Below are positions 44,874 through 53,260 of a stretch of 64,000 bases of DNA, piece by piece. The stretch is from Caulobacter radicis (GTDB lineage: Bacteria; Pseudomonadota; Alphaproteobacteria; Caulobacterales; Caulobacteraceae). Every line of letters begins with the position of its first letter. The first letter of the stretch is position 1. The notes under the pieces are model-generated. The model worked only from the letters and a program-made list of their open reading frames with translations, had not been told where the DNA came from and did no database searches. The stretch spans positions 62,001 to 126,000 of the forward strand of contig NZ_QDKO01000030.1 of assembly GCF_003094615.1 (NCBI RefSeq), given 5' to 3'. A program made the position numbers and the translations under genes.

Positions 44874-45155
44874 TCAGTGATAGTCGCCGAACCAGACGTC
44901 CTCCGGTCCGTCCGCGCCCCACCGGAAGGTGATGCGGAACTGGTCGTTGACACTGACCGACCATTCGCCCGCCCGATCGCCTTCCAGCGCATGCAGGCGA
45001 TTTCCCGGCGGGATGCGCATCTGCGCAACCTCGGTGACCGCGTTCAACTGAGCCAGCAGCCGGCGGGTCCGCTTCATGAGGTCGGCGGGGAAACCCCTAG
45101 GCGAGCCCCCGAGGAAAACGGCCAAGGCGGCGTCGCTCTTCCAGCTCTGGATCAT
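44874..45155 (-). CDS. higB: HigB family mRNA-cleaving toxin
   Basis: 93 residues, RelE fold. Family motifs: RLLAQLNAVTEVAQMRIPPG, HALEGDRAGEWSVSVNDQFR and ITFRW, ending VWFGDYH. Cuts mRNA on translating ribosomes. First gene of the higBA operon. Confidence 0.92.
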   Translation of the reverse strand: MIQSWKSDAALAVFLGGSPRGFPADLMKRTRRLLAQLNAVTEVAQMRIPPGNRLHALEGDRAGEWSVSVNDQFRITFRWGADGPEDVWFGDYH

Positions 45156-45181
45156 TGGCGGCGATCATTAGAGGATTGAGT

Positions 45182-45231
45182 GTAGCGCGTTGCGCTACGT
45201 TTGGCAAGGTCTGTGTAGCGTATTGCGCTAC
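45182..45231. promoter_or_regulatory. Twin operators of higBA
   Basis: GTAGCGC-GTT-GCGCTAC (45182-45198, perfect) and GTAGCGT-ATT-GCGCTAC (45215-45231, one mismatch), spaced 33 bases centre to centre, about three helical turns. Located 27-76 bases upstream of higB, as expected for HigA autorepression. Confidence 0.75.
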
Positions 45232-45241
45232 GCCTTCGAGG

Positions 45242-45622
45242 TCACCAGCGGCCCGGCTTCCATTCGATCGGCAGGGTCAGCCAGCGGCCGTCGACCGGCT
45301 TGCCCTCGGCGTCCTTGGGCTTCATCCGGAACAGGCGCGACAGCTTGAGGGCGGCCGCGCCGAGGTCGGCATCGGTCGGGGCCTCGCTGGTCACGGTGCA
45401 GCCGGAGACGGCGCCGGCGGCGTCGACCCGGCATTCCAGCACGGCCTTGCCGCCCTTGGTTCCCGCGCGCACGGGATAGTAGTTGTGCATGTCGTTGACC
45501 GACGGCGTGCGCGCCCAAACCGGACGTGTGACGAAGTCGCGGGTCTCCTCGGCGGCGGCCGAATGCGCGGCGCCAAGGGCGGCGATCGCGGCGGCGCAGG
45601 CCAGCGTGGTCTTCCAGGTCAT
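45242..45622 (-). CDS. TonB C-terminal domain protein, secreted
   Basis: 126 residues from the ATG at 45622. Signal peptide about 1-24 (cleavage after HSAAA). The rest is a TonB-type C-terminal fold: YYPVRAGTKGGKAVLECRVD, AAGAVSGCTVTSEAPTDADL and LGAAALKLSRLFRMKP. There is no membrane anchor or proline-rich spacer, so this is not a complete TonB. Such stand-alone domains are abundant in Caulobacterales and their role is unclear. Confidence 0.85.
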   Translation of the reverse strand: MTWKTTLACAAAIAALGAAHSAAAEETRDFVTRPVWARTPSVNDMHNYYPVRAGTKGGKAVLECRVDAAGAVSGCTVTSEAPTDADLGAAALKLSRLFRMKPKDAEGKPVDGRWLTLPIEWKPGRW

Positions 45623-45695
45623 GTGCGGCTTTCGTCCCCCGACGGTCGTTACGGCGCCACTATCGGCCGTAACGGCCTGGGCCTGCAACCTGGCT

Positions 45696-46253
45696 TCAGA
45701 ACCCGGCGCCGACCTTGGCCAGTTGCTCGGCCATCTGCTTCAGGCGCTTGTCGAGCTCGGCCATGGTGCGGTTCAGCGCGCCCTCGTCGTCGCGCCAGAC
45801 CTGAAGGGTGCGGGCCCAGACGGCGGTCATGGCCGCCAGCCGCACGGGCGTGGCCTCGATCCCGGCGGCTTCCAGGATCGCGCGGGCGGTCTTGGGAAAG
45901 CGGACGGCGGCGCGGGGCAGGCCTTCCGACTTGGAGATGGCGATCAGGGCGTGGCGGTGCGGCTCCATGGCCTCGACCCGGGCCATGGCGGCGTCGAACA
46001 GGCGGTCGTGGGCGGCCGCGCCCTCGCCGGCGTCGGCGTTCAGGGCGGCCTGGTCGAAGCGGCGCGACAGGTGGGCCAGAACCTTGGCCTTGCTGTCGGC
46101 CTTCACATAGAGCTCGGCGAACGGCGCGCCGGCCGCGATCGCGATGTCGCGCAGGGCGATCTGCGGCCAGGGACGGTCGGCGGCCAGGGAAAGCGCGGCG
46201 GCCGCCGCGCGGTCGAGCAGGTCTTCGGCGGGCGTGGTCATGGTCAAAGACAT
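45696..46253 (-). CDS. TetR family regulator
   Basis: 185 residues from the ATG at 46253 (another in-frame ATG is 12 bases later). N-terminal helix-turn-helix region ALRDIAIAAGAPFAELYVKA, followed by a helical ligand domain (MARVEAMEPHRHALIAIS). The recognition helix is atypical, so ligand and targets are unknown; some resemblance to COQ9-like TetR relatives. Confidence 0.75.
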   Translation of the reverse strand: MSLTMTTPAEDLLDRAAAAALSLAADRPWPQIALRDIAIAAGAPFAELYVKADSKAKVLAHLSRRFDQAALNADAGEGAAAHDRLFDAAMARVEAMEPHRHALIAISKSEGLPRAAVRFPKTARAILEAAGIEATPVRLAAMTAVWARTLQVWRDDEGALNRTMAELDKRLKQMAEQLAKVGAGF

Positions 46254-46322
46254 GGCCGTGCGGACCCCGGCTGGCAAGGTCGGCGCTTGCCTCGCGGCCG
46301 CAGTTCGGGGAAAGGGGCGCCC

Positions 46323-46646
46323 ATGAGCCTTTCCTATTTCCGCTGCGACTGGGCCCACGAGAGCGCCGAGGAGCCCGTTTCGATCTTCTACGAGGTCGAC
46401 GACGAGGGCCGGGTGCTGCGCCTGATCGATGTTTTCCGAGACGGCAGCCGCGAGCGCGACGCCGTCGCCAACTATGTCGGGCGCGAGCACGAACTGCCTG
46501 GCGAGGCCAGCCTGTCGGAAGACGACTTCCACGACTCGGTCGAGGCCCTGCTCGACGATGAAGACGTCGTCGAGGGCGAGGATCGCCTTTCGCTGACCCC
46601 CGTGGAGGCCTCGGTGTTCGAGGCGGCCTGGCGCCTGGACGCCTGA
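46323..46646 (+). CDS. DUF6881-like protein
   Basis: 107 residues, acidic. N-terminal half YFRCDWAHESAEEPVSIFYE followed by LRLIDVFRDGSRERDAV fits the DUF6881 pattern (W-H-E-EPV-Y-E-D-R-FRDG). The tail is rich in Asp and Glu. Cytoplasmic; function unknown. Confidence 0.65.
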   Translation: MSLSYFRCDWAHESAEEPVSIFYEVDDEGRVLRLIDVFRDGSRERDAVANYVGREHELPGEASLSEDDFHDSVEALLDDEDVVEGEDRLSLTPVEASVFEAAWRLDA

Positions 46647-46660
46647 GGGAGGGCGAAACC

Positions 46661-46745
46661 TCGCCCTTCGACAGGCTCAGGGTGAGGTTTGTGGCTGCCC
46701 GGCCTTTGCAATGGTCCTCATCCTGAGCTTGTCGAAGGACGAGGA
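46661..46745. repeat. Palindromic intergenic repeat, type A
   Basis: CTTCGACAGGCTCAGGGTGA faces CATCCTGAGCTTGTCGAAGG, a second copy of the 50-166 element, between convergent genes. Confidence 0.8.
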
Positions 46746-46758
46746 CCTCGCGCCGGCT

Positions 46759-47058
46759 CTAGCCCAGCAGCCACCTCAAGCTAGCCGCGGCGACGATGCC
46801 GATCGGCACGACCGCCAGCATGGGCAGGCGCAGGGCCGCCAGGAAGGTGATCGCCAGCGCCAGCAGGTCGGCCGGGCGGGGCGAGACGAAGTGCGGGGCG
46901 ATCACCGCGATCAGCACGCAGCCGGGCGCGGCCTCCATCACCGCCGTGGCGCGCGGGCCCAGCGTGCGGTTCCTCAGCACCAGATAGCCGCCGATGCGGG
47001 TCAGGTAGGTGACGGCGGCCATGGCCAGGATGGTCGCCAGGACGGGCAGCGAGATCAT
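46759..47058 (-). CDS. azlD: Branched-chain amino acid exporter small subunit AzlD
   Basis: 99 residues, four hydrophobic helices. Family pattern TYLTRIGGYLVL near the start and ALRLPMLAVVPIGIVAA at the end. Works with AzlC to export branched-chain amino acids or analogues. Overlaps azlC by ATGA. Confidence 0.9.
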   Translation of the reverse strand: MISLPVLATILAMAAVTYLTRIGGYLVLRNRTLGPRATAVMEAAPGCVLIAVIAPHFVSPRPADLLALAITFLAALRLPMLAVVPIGIVAAASLRWLLG

Positions 47059-47816
47059 GCGGCGGCTCCCGTCTTGCGCGGGGCGGCCCACAGCCAGGCC
47101 GTGGCCAGGCCCGCGATCGCGCCGGCCGCCACCGTCCAGGCTCCCGGCGCCAGCAGGTGGCCGGTCGCGGCGACGGCCAGGCTGACCAGCCACGGCCGCG
47201 CTGCGCGCAAGCCGGTCCACATGCCGCGCAGCAGCACCAGGAAGATGGCCGGGAAGGCCATGTCGAAGCCCAGGGTCTCGACATTGCCCAGCACCGGCCC
47301 GACCAGGGCGCCCAGGGTCGTGAAGGCGATCCAGGCCAGCCACATCGGCAGGGCCACGCCCATGTAGTGCGCCAGGCTGAAGGTCCCGCGAGCGCGGGCG
47401 TCGGCCAGGGCCATGGCCCAGCTCTCGTCGCACATCAGGAACAGGGCCGGCAGCACCCGCCGCTTGGGCAGGGCCTTGAGGAACGGCGCCAGGGCCGCGC
47501 CCATCAAGAGGTGGCGGCTGTTGACCATCAGGGTCACGGCGGTGATCAGGGCCAGGTGCGGCGGCGAGGTCCACAGGCCGATGGCCGCGAACTCCGACCC
47601 GCCGGCGAAGTTGAGGCCCGTCATCAGCGGGGTCTCGAGCGCCGACAATCCCTTCTGGCCGGCCTGGGCGCCCAGCACCAGGGCGAACGGGACGAAGCCG
47701 GCCGTCACCGGCAGCGAGGCGACCAGGCCCCGCATGAATTCGGGCCTGGATCTGGAACGCAGTTCGGAAGGCCGCTCGCCAGGCATGGCGGCGGGAGCGC
47801 AGGTTTCGATTGTCAT
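47055..47816 (-). CDS. azlC: Branched-chain amino acid exporter large subunit AzlC
   Basis: 253 residues from the ATG at 47816. A polar N-terminus precedes about seven helices. LIV-E family motifs: PVTAGFVPFALVLG, MTGLNFAGGSEFAAIGLW, VNSRHLLMGAALAP and FLMCDESWAMA. Divergent from an Lrp-type regulator, the usual arrangement for this exporter. Confidence 0.92.
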   Translation of the reverse strand: MTIETCAPAAMPGERPSELRSRSRPEFMRGLVASLPVTAGFVPFALVLGAQAGQKGLSALETPLMTGLNFAGGSEFAAIGLWTSPPHLALITAVTLMVNSRHLLMGAALAPFLKALPKRRVLPALFLMCDESWAMALADARARGTFSLAHYMGVALPMWLAWIAFTTLGALVGPVLGNVETLGFDMAFPAIFLVLLRGMWTGLRAARPWLVSLAVAATGHLLAPGAWTVAAGAIAGLATAWLWAAPRKTGAAA

Positions 47817-47956
47817 GGCGACCGGGGGAGGAGCGGTTGCGGGAAGGATTGGCAGCCTAGCGCAAAGCCCGCGCAATCGGGTTGCGATCATGCTCCCATA
47901 TGATCGATGATTGGCATCCAAGCGAAGCTGATCGCCAGATATTGGTTCTCGATTCC

Positions 47957-48415
47957 ATGAAGCTCGACGATATCGACCGCCGCATCCTGCGCGAACTGCA
48001 GAAGGACGGCCGCATCCAGAACGCCGAGCTGGCCAAGCGCGTGGGCCTGTCGCCCTCGCCGTGCCTGCGCCGGGTGCGGATCCTGGAGGAGACGGGGGTC
48101 ATCGCCCGCTACGTGGCGGTGGTCGACGCGGCCAAGGTCGGCCGGGGCCAGACCTTCTTCACCCGCATCTGGCTGAATTCGCAGCACGAGGACGCCGTCG
48201 ACCACTTCGTGGCCGAGATCAACAAGATGCCCGAGGTGGTCGAGTGCTACGTCATGCTCGGCGATTGCGACATGCTGCTGCGCGTGGTCGCCGCCGACAT
48301 CGCCGCCTATCGCCGCTTCCAGGCCGATCACCTCAGCCGCATCCGGGGCGTGCTGAACGTCAAGACCGACATCCCGGCCCAGACCGTGAAGCAGACCTTC
48401 GCGGTGCCGCTGTAG
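47957..48415 (+). CDS. Lrp/AsnC family regulator
   Basis: 152 residues from the ATG at 47957; the upstream extension in frame is weak. N-terminal helix-turn-helix DIDRRILRELQKDGRIQNAE, then LAKRVGLSPSPCLRRVRILE, and C-terminal RAM ligand domain with EVVECYVMLGDCDMLLRVVA. Probably senses an amino acid and controls the divergent azlCD genes. Confidence 0.93.
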   Translation: MKLDDIDRRILRELQKDGRIQNAELAKRVGLSPSPCLRRVRILEETGVIARYVAVVDAAKVGRGQTFFTRIWLNSQHEDAVDHFVAEINKMPEVVECYVMLGDCDMLLRVVAADIAAYRRFQADHLSRIRGVLNVKTDIPAQTVKQTFAVPL

Positions 48416-48422
48416 AGTTTCA

Positions 48423-48582
48423 CCTTCTCCCATAGGGAGAAGGAGGGGCCCGCGCCGTCAGGCGTGGGAGGATGAGGGGTTACGCCTTCAACCGGCGTGC
48501 CGGCACGCCGTCGTGCGCCGTCACCCCTCACCCTCCCGTCGCGATGCGACGGGCCCCTCCCTCTCCCCTCCGGGAGAGGGGG
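48423..48582. repeat. Palindromic intergenic repeat, type C
   Basis: CCTTCTCCCATAGGGAGAAG to GGGCCCCTCCCTCTCCCCTC, with GGATGAGGGGTTAC against TCACCCCTCACCC inside. Second copy of the 3273-3440 element, again between convergent genes. Confidence 0.78.
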
Positions 48583-48584
48583 CG

Positions 48585-49709
48585 CTACTCCGCCGCCGCA
48601 GCCAGTTCCGTGGCCGGACGGTACTTCTCCAGCCAGTGGGCGTAGGGCGCCGGCAGGGTGGCCCAGGTGGGGCGCTCGACCCCCAGTTCCTGGGCCAGCT
48701 CGTAGGGGTAGTGCGGGTTGGCCAGGTGGGCGCGGCCGATCATCACCAGGTCCATCTGCTCGCTGGCGACCAGGCTTTCGGCCAGCTTCGGCGCGTCCAG
48801 GCCCCAGGACGAGGCGACCGGCAGGCCGGCTTCCTCGCGCACGCGCTTGGCGATGGGGCCCAGGAACGGCGTGCCCCACGGGATGCTGGTGTTGGGGATC
48901 GTGAAGCCGACGCTGACGTTCAGCAGGTCCAGGCCGCCGGCCTTCATGCGGCGGGTCAGGTCGATCGACTCGGCCAGGGTCTGCTCGTCGTGGCCGTCAT
49001 ATTCCAGCACGCCGAAGCGAGCGGTCAGGGGCAGGTTCTCGGGCCATTCGGCGCGGACGGCCGCCAGGGTCTCTTCCATGAACCGGCCGCGCGCCAGGGC
49101 GTCGCCGCCATACTGGTCGGTGCGGTGGTTGGAGTGATGCGAGAAGAAGCTCTGGGCCAGGTAGCCGTGGGCGAAGTGCAGCTCCAGCCACTCGAAGCCG
49201 GCCTCGCGGGCGCGGCGGGCGGCGGCGGCGAAGTCGGCCTTCACTCGCTCGATGTCGGCCAGGGTCATCTCGCGCGGAACCTTGGACAGGCCCTGCCCAT
49301 AAGCGATCGCCGACGGGGCGATGGTTTCCCAGCCGCGTGGGTCGCCGTCGGCGATATGGTCGTCGCCTTCCCAGGGGCGGTTGGCGCTGGCCTTGCGGCC
49401 GGCGTGGGCGATCTGGATGCCGGGAACGGCGCCGGCGGCCTTGATCGCCGCGGCGATCCTGGCCAGGCCTTCAGCCTGCTCGTCGGTCCAGATGCCGGTG
49501 CAGCCGGGGCTGATGCGGCCTTCGGGCGAGACGGCCGTGGCCTCGACGATCACCAGGCCCGCGCCGCCGCGCGCCAGGCCGGCGTAGTGCGGCAGGTGCC
49601 AGTCGGTCGTGACGCCGTCCTCGGCGCTGTATTGGCACATCGGCGGGATGGCGATGCGGTTGCGCAGGGTGGCGTCCTTCAGGCGGAAGGGCGTGAACAG
49701 GGCGGACAT
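48585..49709 (-). CDS. NADH:flavin oxidoreductase, Old Yellow Enzyme (YqjM class)
   Basis: 374 residues from the ATG at 49709. FMN-dependent ene-reductase. MCQYSAEDGVTTDWHLPHYA carries the flavin-tuning cysteine of the YqjM class. QIAHAGRKA supplies a substrate-binding histidine, with EWLELHFAHGYLAQSFFS and NHRTDQYGG later. VMIGRAHLANPHYP closes the FMN site. Reduces activated alkenes in the cytoplasm; physiological substrate unknown. Confidence 0.95.
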   Translation of the reverse strand: MSALFTPFRLKDATLRNRIAIPPMCQYSAEDGVTTDWHLPHYAGLARGGAGLVIVEATAVSPEGRISPGCTGIWTDEQAEGLARIAAAIKAAGAVPGIQIAHAGRKASANRPWEGDDHIADGDPRGWETIAPSAIAYGQGLSKVPREMTLADIERVKADFAAAARRAREAGFEWLELHFAHGYLAQSFFSHHSNHRTDQYGGDALARGRFMEETLAAVRAEWPENLPLTARFGVLEYDGHDEQTLAESIDLTRRMKAGGLDLLNVSVGFTIPNTSIPWGTPFLGPIAKRVREEAGLPVASSWGLDAPKLAESLVASEQMDLVMIGRAHLANPHYPYELAQELGVERPTWATLPAPYAHWLEKYRPATELAAAAE

Positions 49710-49850
49710 GAAGGCGGGCTCTTTCGGGGAGGAAAGGGAATGGAGGCGGCAGAGGTGTAGGTCCGCCCCCCGCGTCTCAAGTGCCGTTCGGGCGCAAGAC
49801 CTGTGCCCTGGAGGCACAATGCCCGTTATCCGAGCGGTTCTGGCGTGCGC

Positions 49851-50432
49851 TCAGGCCGGCGGTCCGTAGCGGTTCGCGTCCGGCTTGCCGTCCCTGCACA
49901 GCAGGAAGACCAGCAGGCCCAGCGACGCCAGATAGGCCAGGTTGTTGGCGAACAGCGGCAGGAACAGGCCCATGGCGCTTTCGTCGCCGGCCATCAGTCG
50001 CTGGAACAGCGAGGGAAACAGCGCCAGCCCGATCCCCAGGAACACCACCGGCGGCAGGCCCCACAGGCCCGAGCGGCCGGTGTCGTGCAGGCGGCGAGCG
50101 ACGGCGGCGGCCAGCAGCAGCGCGATGACGGGCACGGCCACGCGCAGGCCCAGGAACATCGGGGCCATGTCGGGCATCAGTTCGGGCGAGGGCTCGTGGA
50201 TGGTGACCGACACGCTGCCGCCCGAGCGGGTGATGGTCGCCTTGTCGGGATGGGCCTCGGCATAGGCGATCGTCTTCTGGAAGCTGCCGGCGAAGCCGAC
50301 GCCGAAGCTCAGGAACATGGCGACGAAGGCCGCGCCCACGATGACCAGCGCATAGGGCCAGAAGCGCTCGCGCGGGTCGCGTCCGGAGAAGCGGGCCAGG
50401 TTGGCGAACCCGTGGCGGATCGAGGCGAGCAT
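49851..50432 (-). CDS. DUF805 membrane protein
   Basis: 193 residues. Family features: N-terminal FSGRDPRERFWPYALVIVG, four membrane helices, and ARRLHDTGRSGLWGLPPVV. A periplasmic loop of about 45 residues is inserted between the first two helices. Function of DUF805 proteins unknown. Confidence 0.88.
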   Translation of the reverse strand: MLASIRHGFANLARFSGRDPRERFWPYALVIVGAAFVAMFLSFGVGFAGSFQKTIAYAEAHPDKATITRSGGSVSVTIHEPSPELMPDMAPMFLGLRVAVPVIALLLAAAVARRLHDTGRSGLWGLPPVVFLGIGLALFPSLFQRLMAGDESAMGLFLPLFANNLAYLASLGLLVFLLCRDGKPDANRYGPPA

Positions 50433-50540
50433 GGACGCGCTCCAGTAAAGCTTGCCATCCAGCCTTAGGGGCGTCCGCCGCCGCTAGGCAAGCGGGTTGG
50501 GCGTCGCGTTCCAGCGCGACCGCGCCGCCATGGGCCCAAG

Positions 50541-50580
50541 AAAAAAGGCGGCTCCCTCGCGGGGGCCGCCTTCGTCTTTT
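50541..50580 (-). terminator. Intrinsic terminator of cobS
   Basis: AAGGCGGC/GCCGCCTT stem (50545-50552 with 50565-50572) and, on the minus strand, TTTTTTCTT. About 25-55 bases past the cobS stop. Confidence 0.85.
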
Positions 50581-50598
50581 CCTGGGCGCGGTTCGGCC

Positions 50599-51606
50599 TT
50601 ACGCCACCTTCACCCGGGCGGCGCTTTCGGGCAGGTCCTGGCCGAAGGCGCGCTGGTAGAACTCGGCGACGGTCGGGCGTTCCAGTTCGTCGCACTTGTT
50701 GAGGAAGGTCAGGCGGAAGGCCAGGCCGATGTCGCCGTCGAAGATCTCGGCGTTCTGGGCCCAGGTGATCACCGTACGCGGGCTCATGACGGTCGAGATG
50801 TCGCCGTTCATGAAGGCGTTGCGGGTCATGTCGGCCACGCGGACCATGGCCGCCAGGGTGCGCTTGCCCTCGGCGGTGTCGTAATGCGGGTTCTTGGCCA
50901 GCACGATGGCCGCCTCGACGTCGTGCTCGAGGTAGTTCAGCGTGGTGACGATCGACCAGCGGTCCATCTGGCCTTGGTTGATCTGCTGGGTGCCGTGATA
51001 GAGCCCCGTGGTGTCGCCCAGGCCGATCGTGTTGGTCGTCGAGAACAGGCGGAAATACGGGTTGGCGCGGATGACCCGGTTCTGGTCGAGCAGGGTCAGC
51101 TTGCCGCCGGCCTCCAGCACGCGCTGGATGACGAACATCACGTCCGGACGGCCCGCGTCGTATTCGTCGAACACCAGGGCGATCGGGCGTTGCAGCGACC
51201 AGGGAAGGATCCCTTCGCGGAACTCGGTGACCTGCTTGCCGTCCTTCAGGACGATGGCGTCCTTGCCGACGAGGTCGATGCGCGAGACGTGGCTGTCGAG
51301 GTTCACGCGCACCAGCGGCCAGTTCAGGCGCGCGGCGATCTGCTCGATGTGGGTCGACTTGCCGGTGCCGTGATAGCCCTGGACCATCACCCGGCGGTCC
51401 TTGGCGAAGCCGGCGCAGATGGCCTTGGTCGTCTGCGGGTCGAAGCGATAGGCGCTGTCGATCTCCGGCACGTGGCTGTCGCGGTGCGAGAAGGCCGGGA
51501 CCTTCATGTCGCTGTCGACGCCGAACGCGTCGCGAAGCGTCACCCACTTGTCCGGGACCAGGGTGATCAGGGGATCGGCGGCGTGGCTGTCGGTCAGTTC
51601 GGGCAT
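50599..51606 (-). CDS. cobS: Cobaltochelatase subunit CobS
   Basis: 335 residues. AAA+ ATPase of the aerobic cobalt chelatase (CobN-CobS-CobT) that inserts cobalt into hydrogenobyrinate diamide. Walker [12 protein letters not shown], Walker [16 protein letters not shown] and sensor motif [13 protein letters not shown]-terminal [16 protein letters not shown] entry is typical. cobT, usually next to it, is not in the window, and it has its own terminator. Confidence 0.94.
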   Translation of the reverse strand: MPELTDSHAADPLITLVPDKWVTLRDAFGVDSDMKVPAFSHRDSHVPEIDSAYRFDPQTTKAICAGFAKDRRVMVQGYHGTGKSTHIEQIAARLNWPLVRVNLDSHVSRIDLVGKDAIVLKDGKQVTEFREGILPWSLQRPIALVFDEYDAGRPDVMFVIQRVLEAGGKLTLLDQNRVIRANPYFRLFSTTNTIGLGDTTGLYHGTQQINQGQMDRWSIVTTLNYLEHDVEAAIVLAKNPHYDTAEGKRTLAAMVRVADMTRNAFMNGDISTVMSPRTVITWAQNAEIFDGDIGLAFRLTFLNKCDELERPTVAEFYQRAFGQDLPESAARVKVA

Positions 51607-51659
51607 GTTTTTCGATTAGCGCTCCACCCCAGGGAGGGGAAGGGGGAATTGCAAGAAGA

Positions 51660-51791
51660 TGCTCCCCCTGAAGGGGGAGCTGTCGCGAAGCGACCGAGGG
51701 GGAAGTTGCTGCGAGGCTGGCCAGCGCTACGGCTGCGGAAACCCTTCCCCCTCCGGCCCTTCGGGCCACCTCCCCCTTCAGGGGGAGGATC
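51660..51791. repeat. Palindromic intergenic repeat, type B
   Basis: GCTCCCCCTGAAGGGGGAGC to CCTCCCCCTTCAGGGGGAGG, with inner hairpins TGTCGCGAAGCGACC and GGCCCTTCGGGCC. Confidence 0.8.
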
Positions 51792-51800
51792 CTGGCGCAT

Positions 51801-51840
51801 GCGAAAAGGGCGGCGGATTGCTCCGCCGCCCTTCGTCTTG
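51801..51840 (-). terminator. Intrinsic terminator of the rcnB-like gene
   Basis: AAGGGCGGCGGA/TCCGCCGCCCTT, a perfect 12-bp stem with four-base loop (51806-51833), followed on the minus strand by TTTTCGC. It lies 15-50 bases past the stop codon. Confidence 0.85.
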
Positions 51841-51855
51841 AGGATCCGAAGGTCC

Positions 51856-52227
51856 CTAGTTGTTGGCGATGATCACCGAGGCGATGATGCCGGTGGCGAT
51901 GGCCGCCAGGACGTACTGGTCGTTCACACGCTGCCAGCGGTAGCCGCGGGGCGGCTGGCGCAGGCCGTGACGGCGGTAGTCCTTCACGTAGTAGCTGTCG
52001 GCGCGATAGCGGGCGTCGAGGCGTTGGCCCTTGGCCCAGCGGCGATACTCGCGACGGTCCTGCTTGCGCTCGTAGCGCGCCTGGTCCTTGCGGCCCTTCT
52101 CGTAGGCGCGCTGCTGTTCATAGCGGTCGTGACGGTCGTCGTGGCGGGGCTGGGCCATGGCCGTCCCCGACAGGGCGGTCCCGGCCAGCAGCGAGGCGGC
52201 GACGGCGGTGATGATGAGACGTTTCAT
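51856..52227 (-). CDS. RcnB-family periplasmic protein
   Basis: 123 residues. Signal peptide about 1-25 (cleavage after GTAMA). The mature part is rich in His, Arg, Tyr and Asp (RHDDRHDRYEQQ), then RADSYYVKDYRRHGLRQPPR and RGYRWQRVNDQYVLAAIATG, the RcnB core. E. coli RcnB helps nickel and cobalt homeostasis; the assignment of that role here rests on the family alone, though cobS is the upstream neighbour. Confidence 0.88.
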   Translation of the reverse strand: MKRLIITAVAASLLAGTALSGTAMAQPRHDDRHDRYEQQRAYEKGRKDQARYERKQDRREYRRWAKGQRLDARYRADSYYVKDYRRHGLRQPPRGYRWQRVNDQYVLAAIATGIIASVIIANN

Positions 52228-52389
52228 GACAAGTCCTTTCCCTTCGATGCCTCCACCTTAGTGAGGTCGATTTGGACTGGTGATGAACGAAGCAACTCAG
52301 GAACGGTTCATGTTTCTTTCATGAAACATTGTAGCTATACACGACGAATACCGGTTGCGGCCGATCTGCTTTTCGCGCGTTGAGGGTGC

Positions 52390-53124
52390 ATGCCGCTCAA
52401 GCTCCGCCTCGATCCCCGCCGCAACCTGCCCCTGCTGCTGAAGGCGGCAAGGCGCGAAGTCGCCGCCACGGCCGCCCTGCTGGTGGCGGGCCTTGGCCTG
52501 CTGGCCTTCCTGAACATCGCCGACGAGGTGGCCGAGGGCGACACCCGCGCGCTCGACTTCCAGATCCTGCAGGCGCTGCGCGTGCCGGGCCAGCCGCACC
52601 AGCTGATCGGTCCGGAATGGCTGCACACGGCGGCCGCCGATGTCACCGCCCTGGGCTCGGTGACGGTGCTGACCCTGCTGGTGCTGCTGGCCCTGGCGAT
52701 CTGCGCCAGCCTGCGCCGCTGGGCCGAGGCGCTGGTGGTCGTCGTGGGCGCGGTCGGCGGCGTCAGCATCAGCCAGGGGCTCAAGCACCTTTTCCTGCGC
52801 GAGCGCCCGGACCTGATCTATCGCGCCGTCGAGGCGGCCAATCCCAGCTTTCCGTCCGGCCACGCCATGCTGTCGGCGGTGGTGTTCCTGACCCTGGGGA
52901 CCCTGGCGGCGCGCTTCGCGCCTCGGCGCCGGGTCAAGGCCCTGGCCCTGGCGGCGGCGGTGTTCTTCTCGGTGCTGGTGGGGCTAAGCCGCGTCTATCT
53001 CGGCGTGCACTGGGCCAGCGACGTGCTGGCCGGCTGGTGTGTCGGCGCGGCCTGGGCGATGGCCTGCTGGCTGGCCGCCTGGGGCTGGGCGCGATATTTC
53101 CGCTCGCCGCTGGCGGAGACCTGA
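52390..53124 (+). CDS. PAP2-family phosphatase
   Basis: 244 residues with about six membrane helices. All three phosphatase motifs are present: KHLFLRERPDL, PSFPSGHAM and SRVYLGVHWASD. Members dephosphorylate undecaprenyl diphosphate, phosphatidic acid or phosphatidylglycerol phosphate at the periplasmic face. Substrate not determinable. Confidence 0.92.
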   Translation: MPLKLRLDPRRNLPLLLKAARREVAATAALLVAGLGLLAFLNIADEVAEGDTRALDFQILQALRVPGQPHQLIGPEWLHTAAADVTALGSVTVLTLLVLLALAICASLRRWAEALVVVVGAVGGVSISQGLKHLFLRERPDLIYRAVEAANPSFPSGHAMLSAVVFLTLGTLAARFAPRRRVKALALAAAVFFSVLVGLSRVYLGVHWASDVLAGWCVGAAWAMACWLAAWGWARYFRSPLAET

Positions 53125-53125
53125 G

Positions 53126-53260
53126 ACCCTCCCCCTGATGGGGGAGGTTGCCCGAAAGGTCGGAGGGGGAAGTTCCTGCTGACGTCGAGGAGGTTGCTGG
53201 CTAACAGACCACATCCCCCTCCGTCGGCTTCGCCGACACCTCCCCCTTCAGGGGGAGGAT
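53126..53260. repeat. Palindromic intergenic repeat, type B, overlapping a gene end
   Basis: CCCTCCCCCTGATGGGGGAG to CCTCCCCCTTCAGGGGGAGG with inner GTCGGCTTCGCCGAC. The right arm supplies the last codons and stop of the SRPBCC gene at 53248. Confidence 0.8.

Noticed and set aside
45242..45622. Full-length TonB
   Set aside because: Only the C-terminal fold is present behind a cleavable signal; the membrane anchor and proline-rich spacer are missing.
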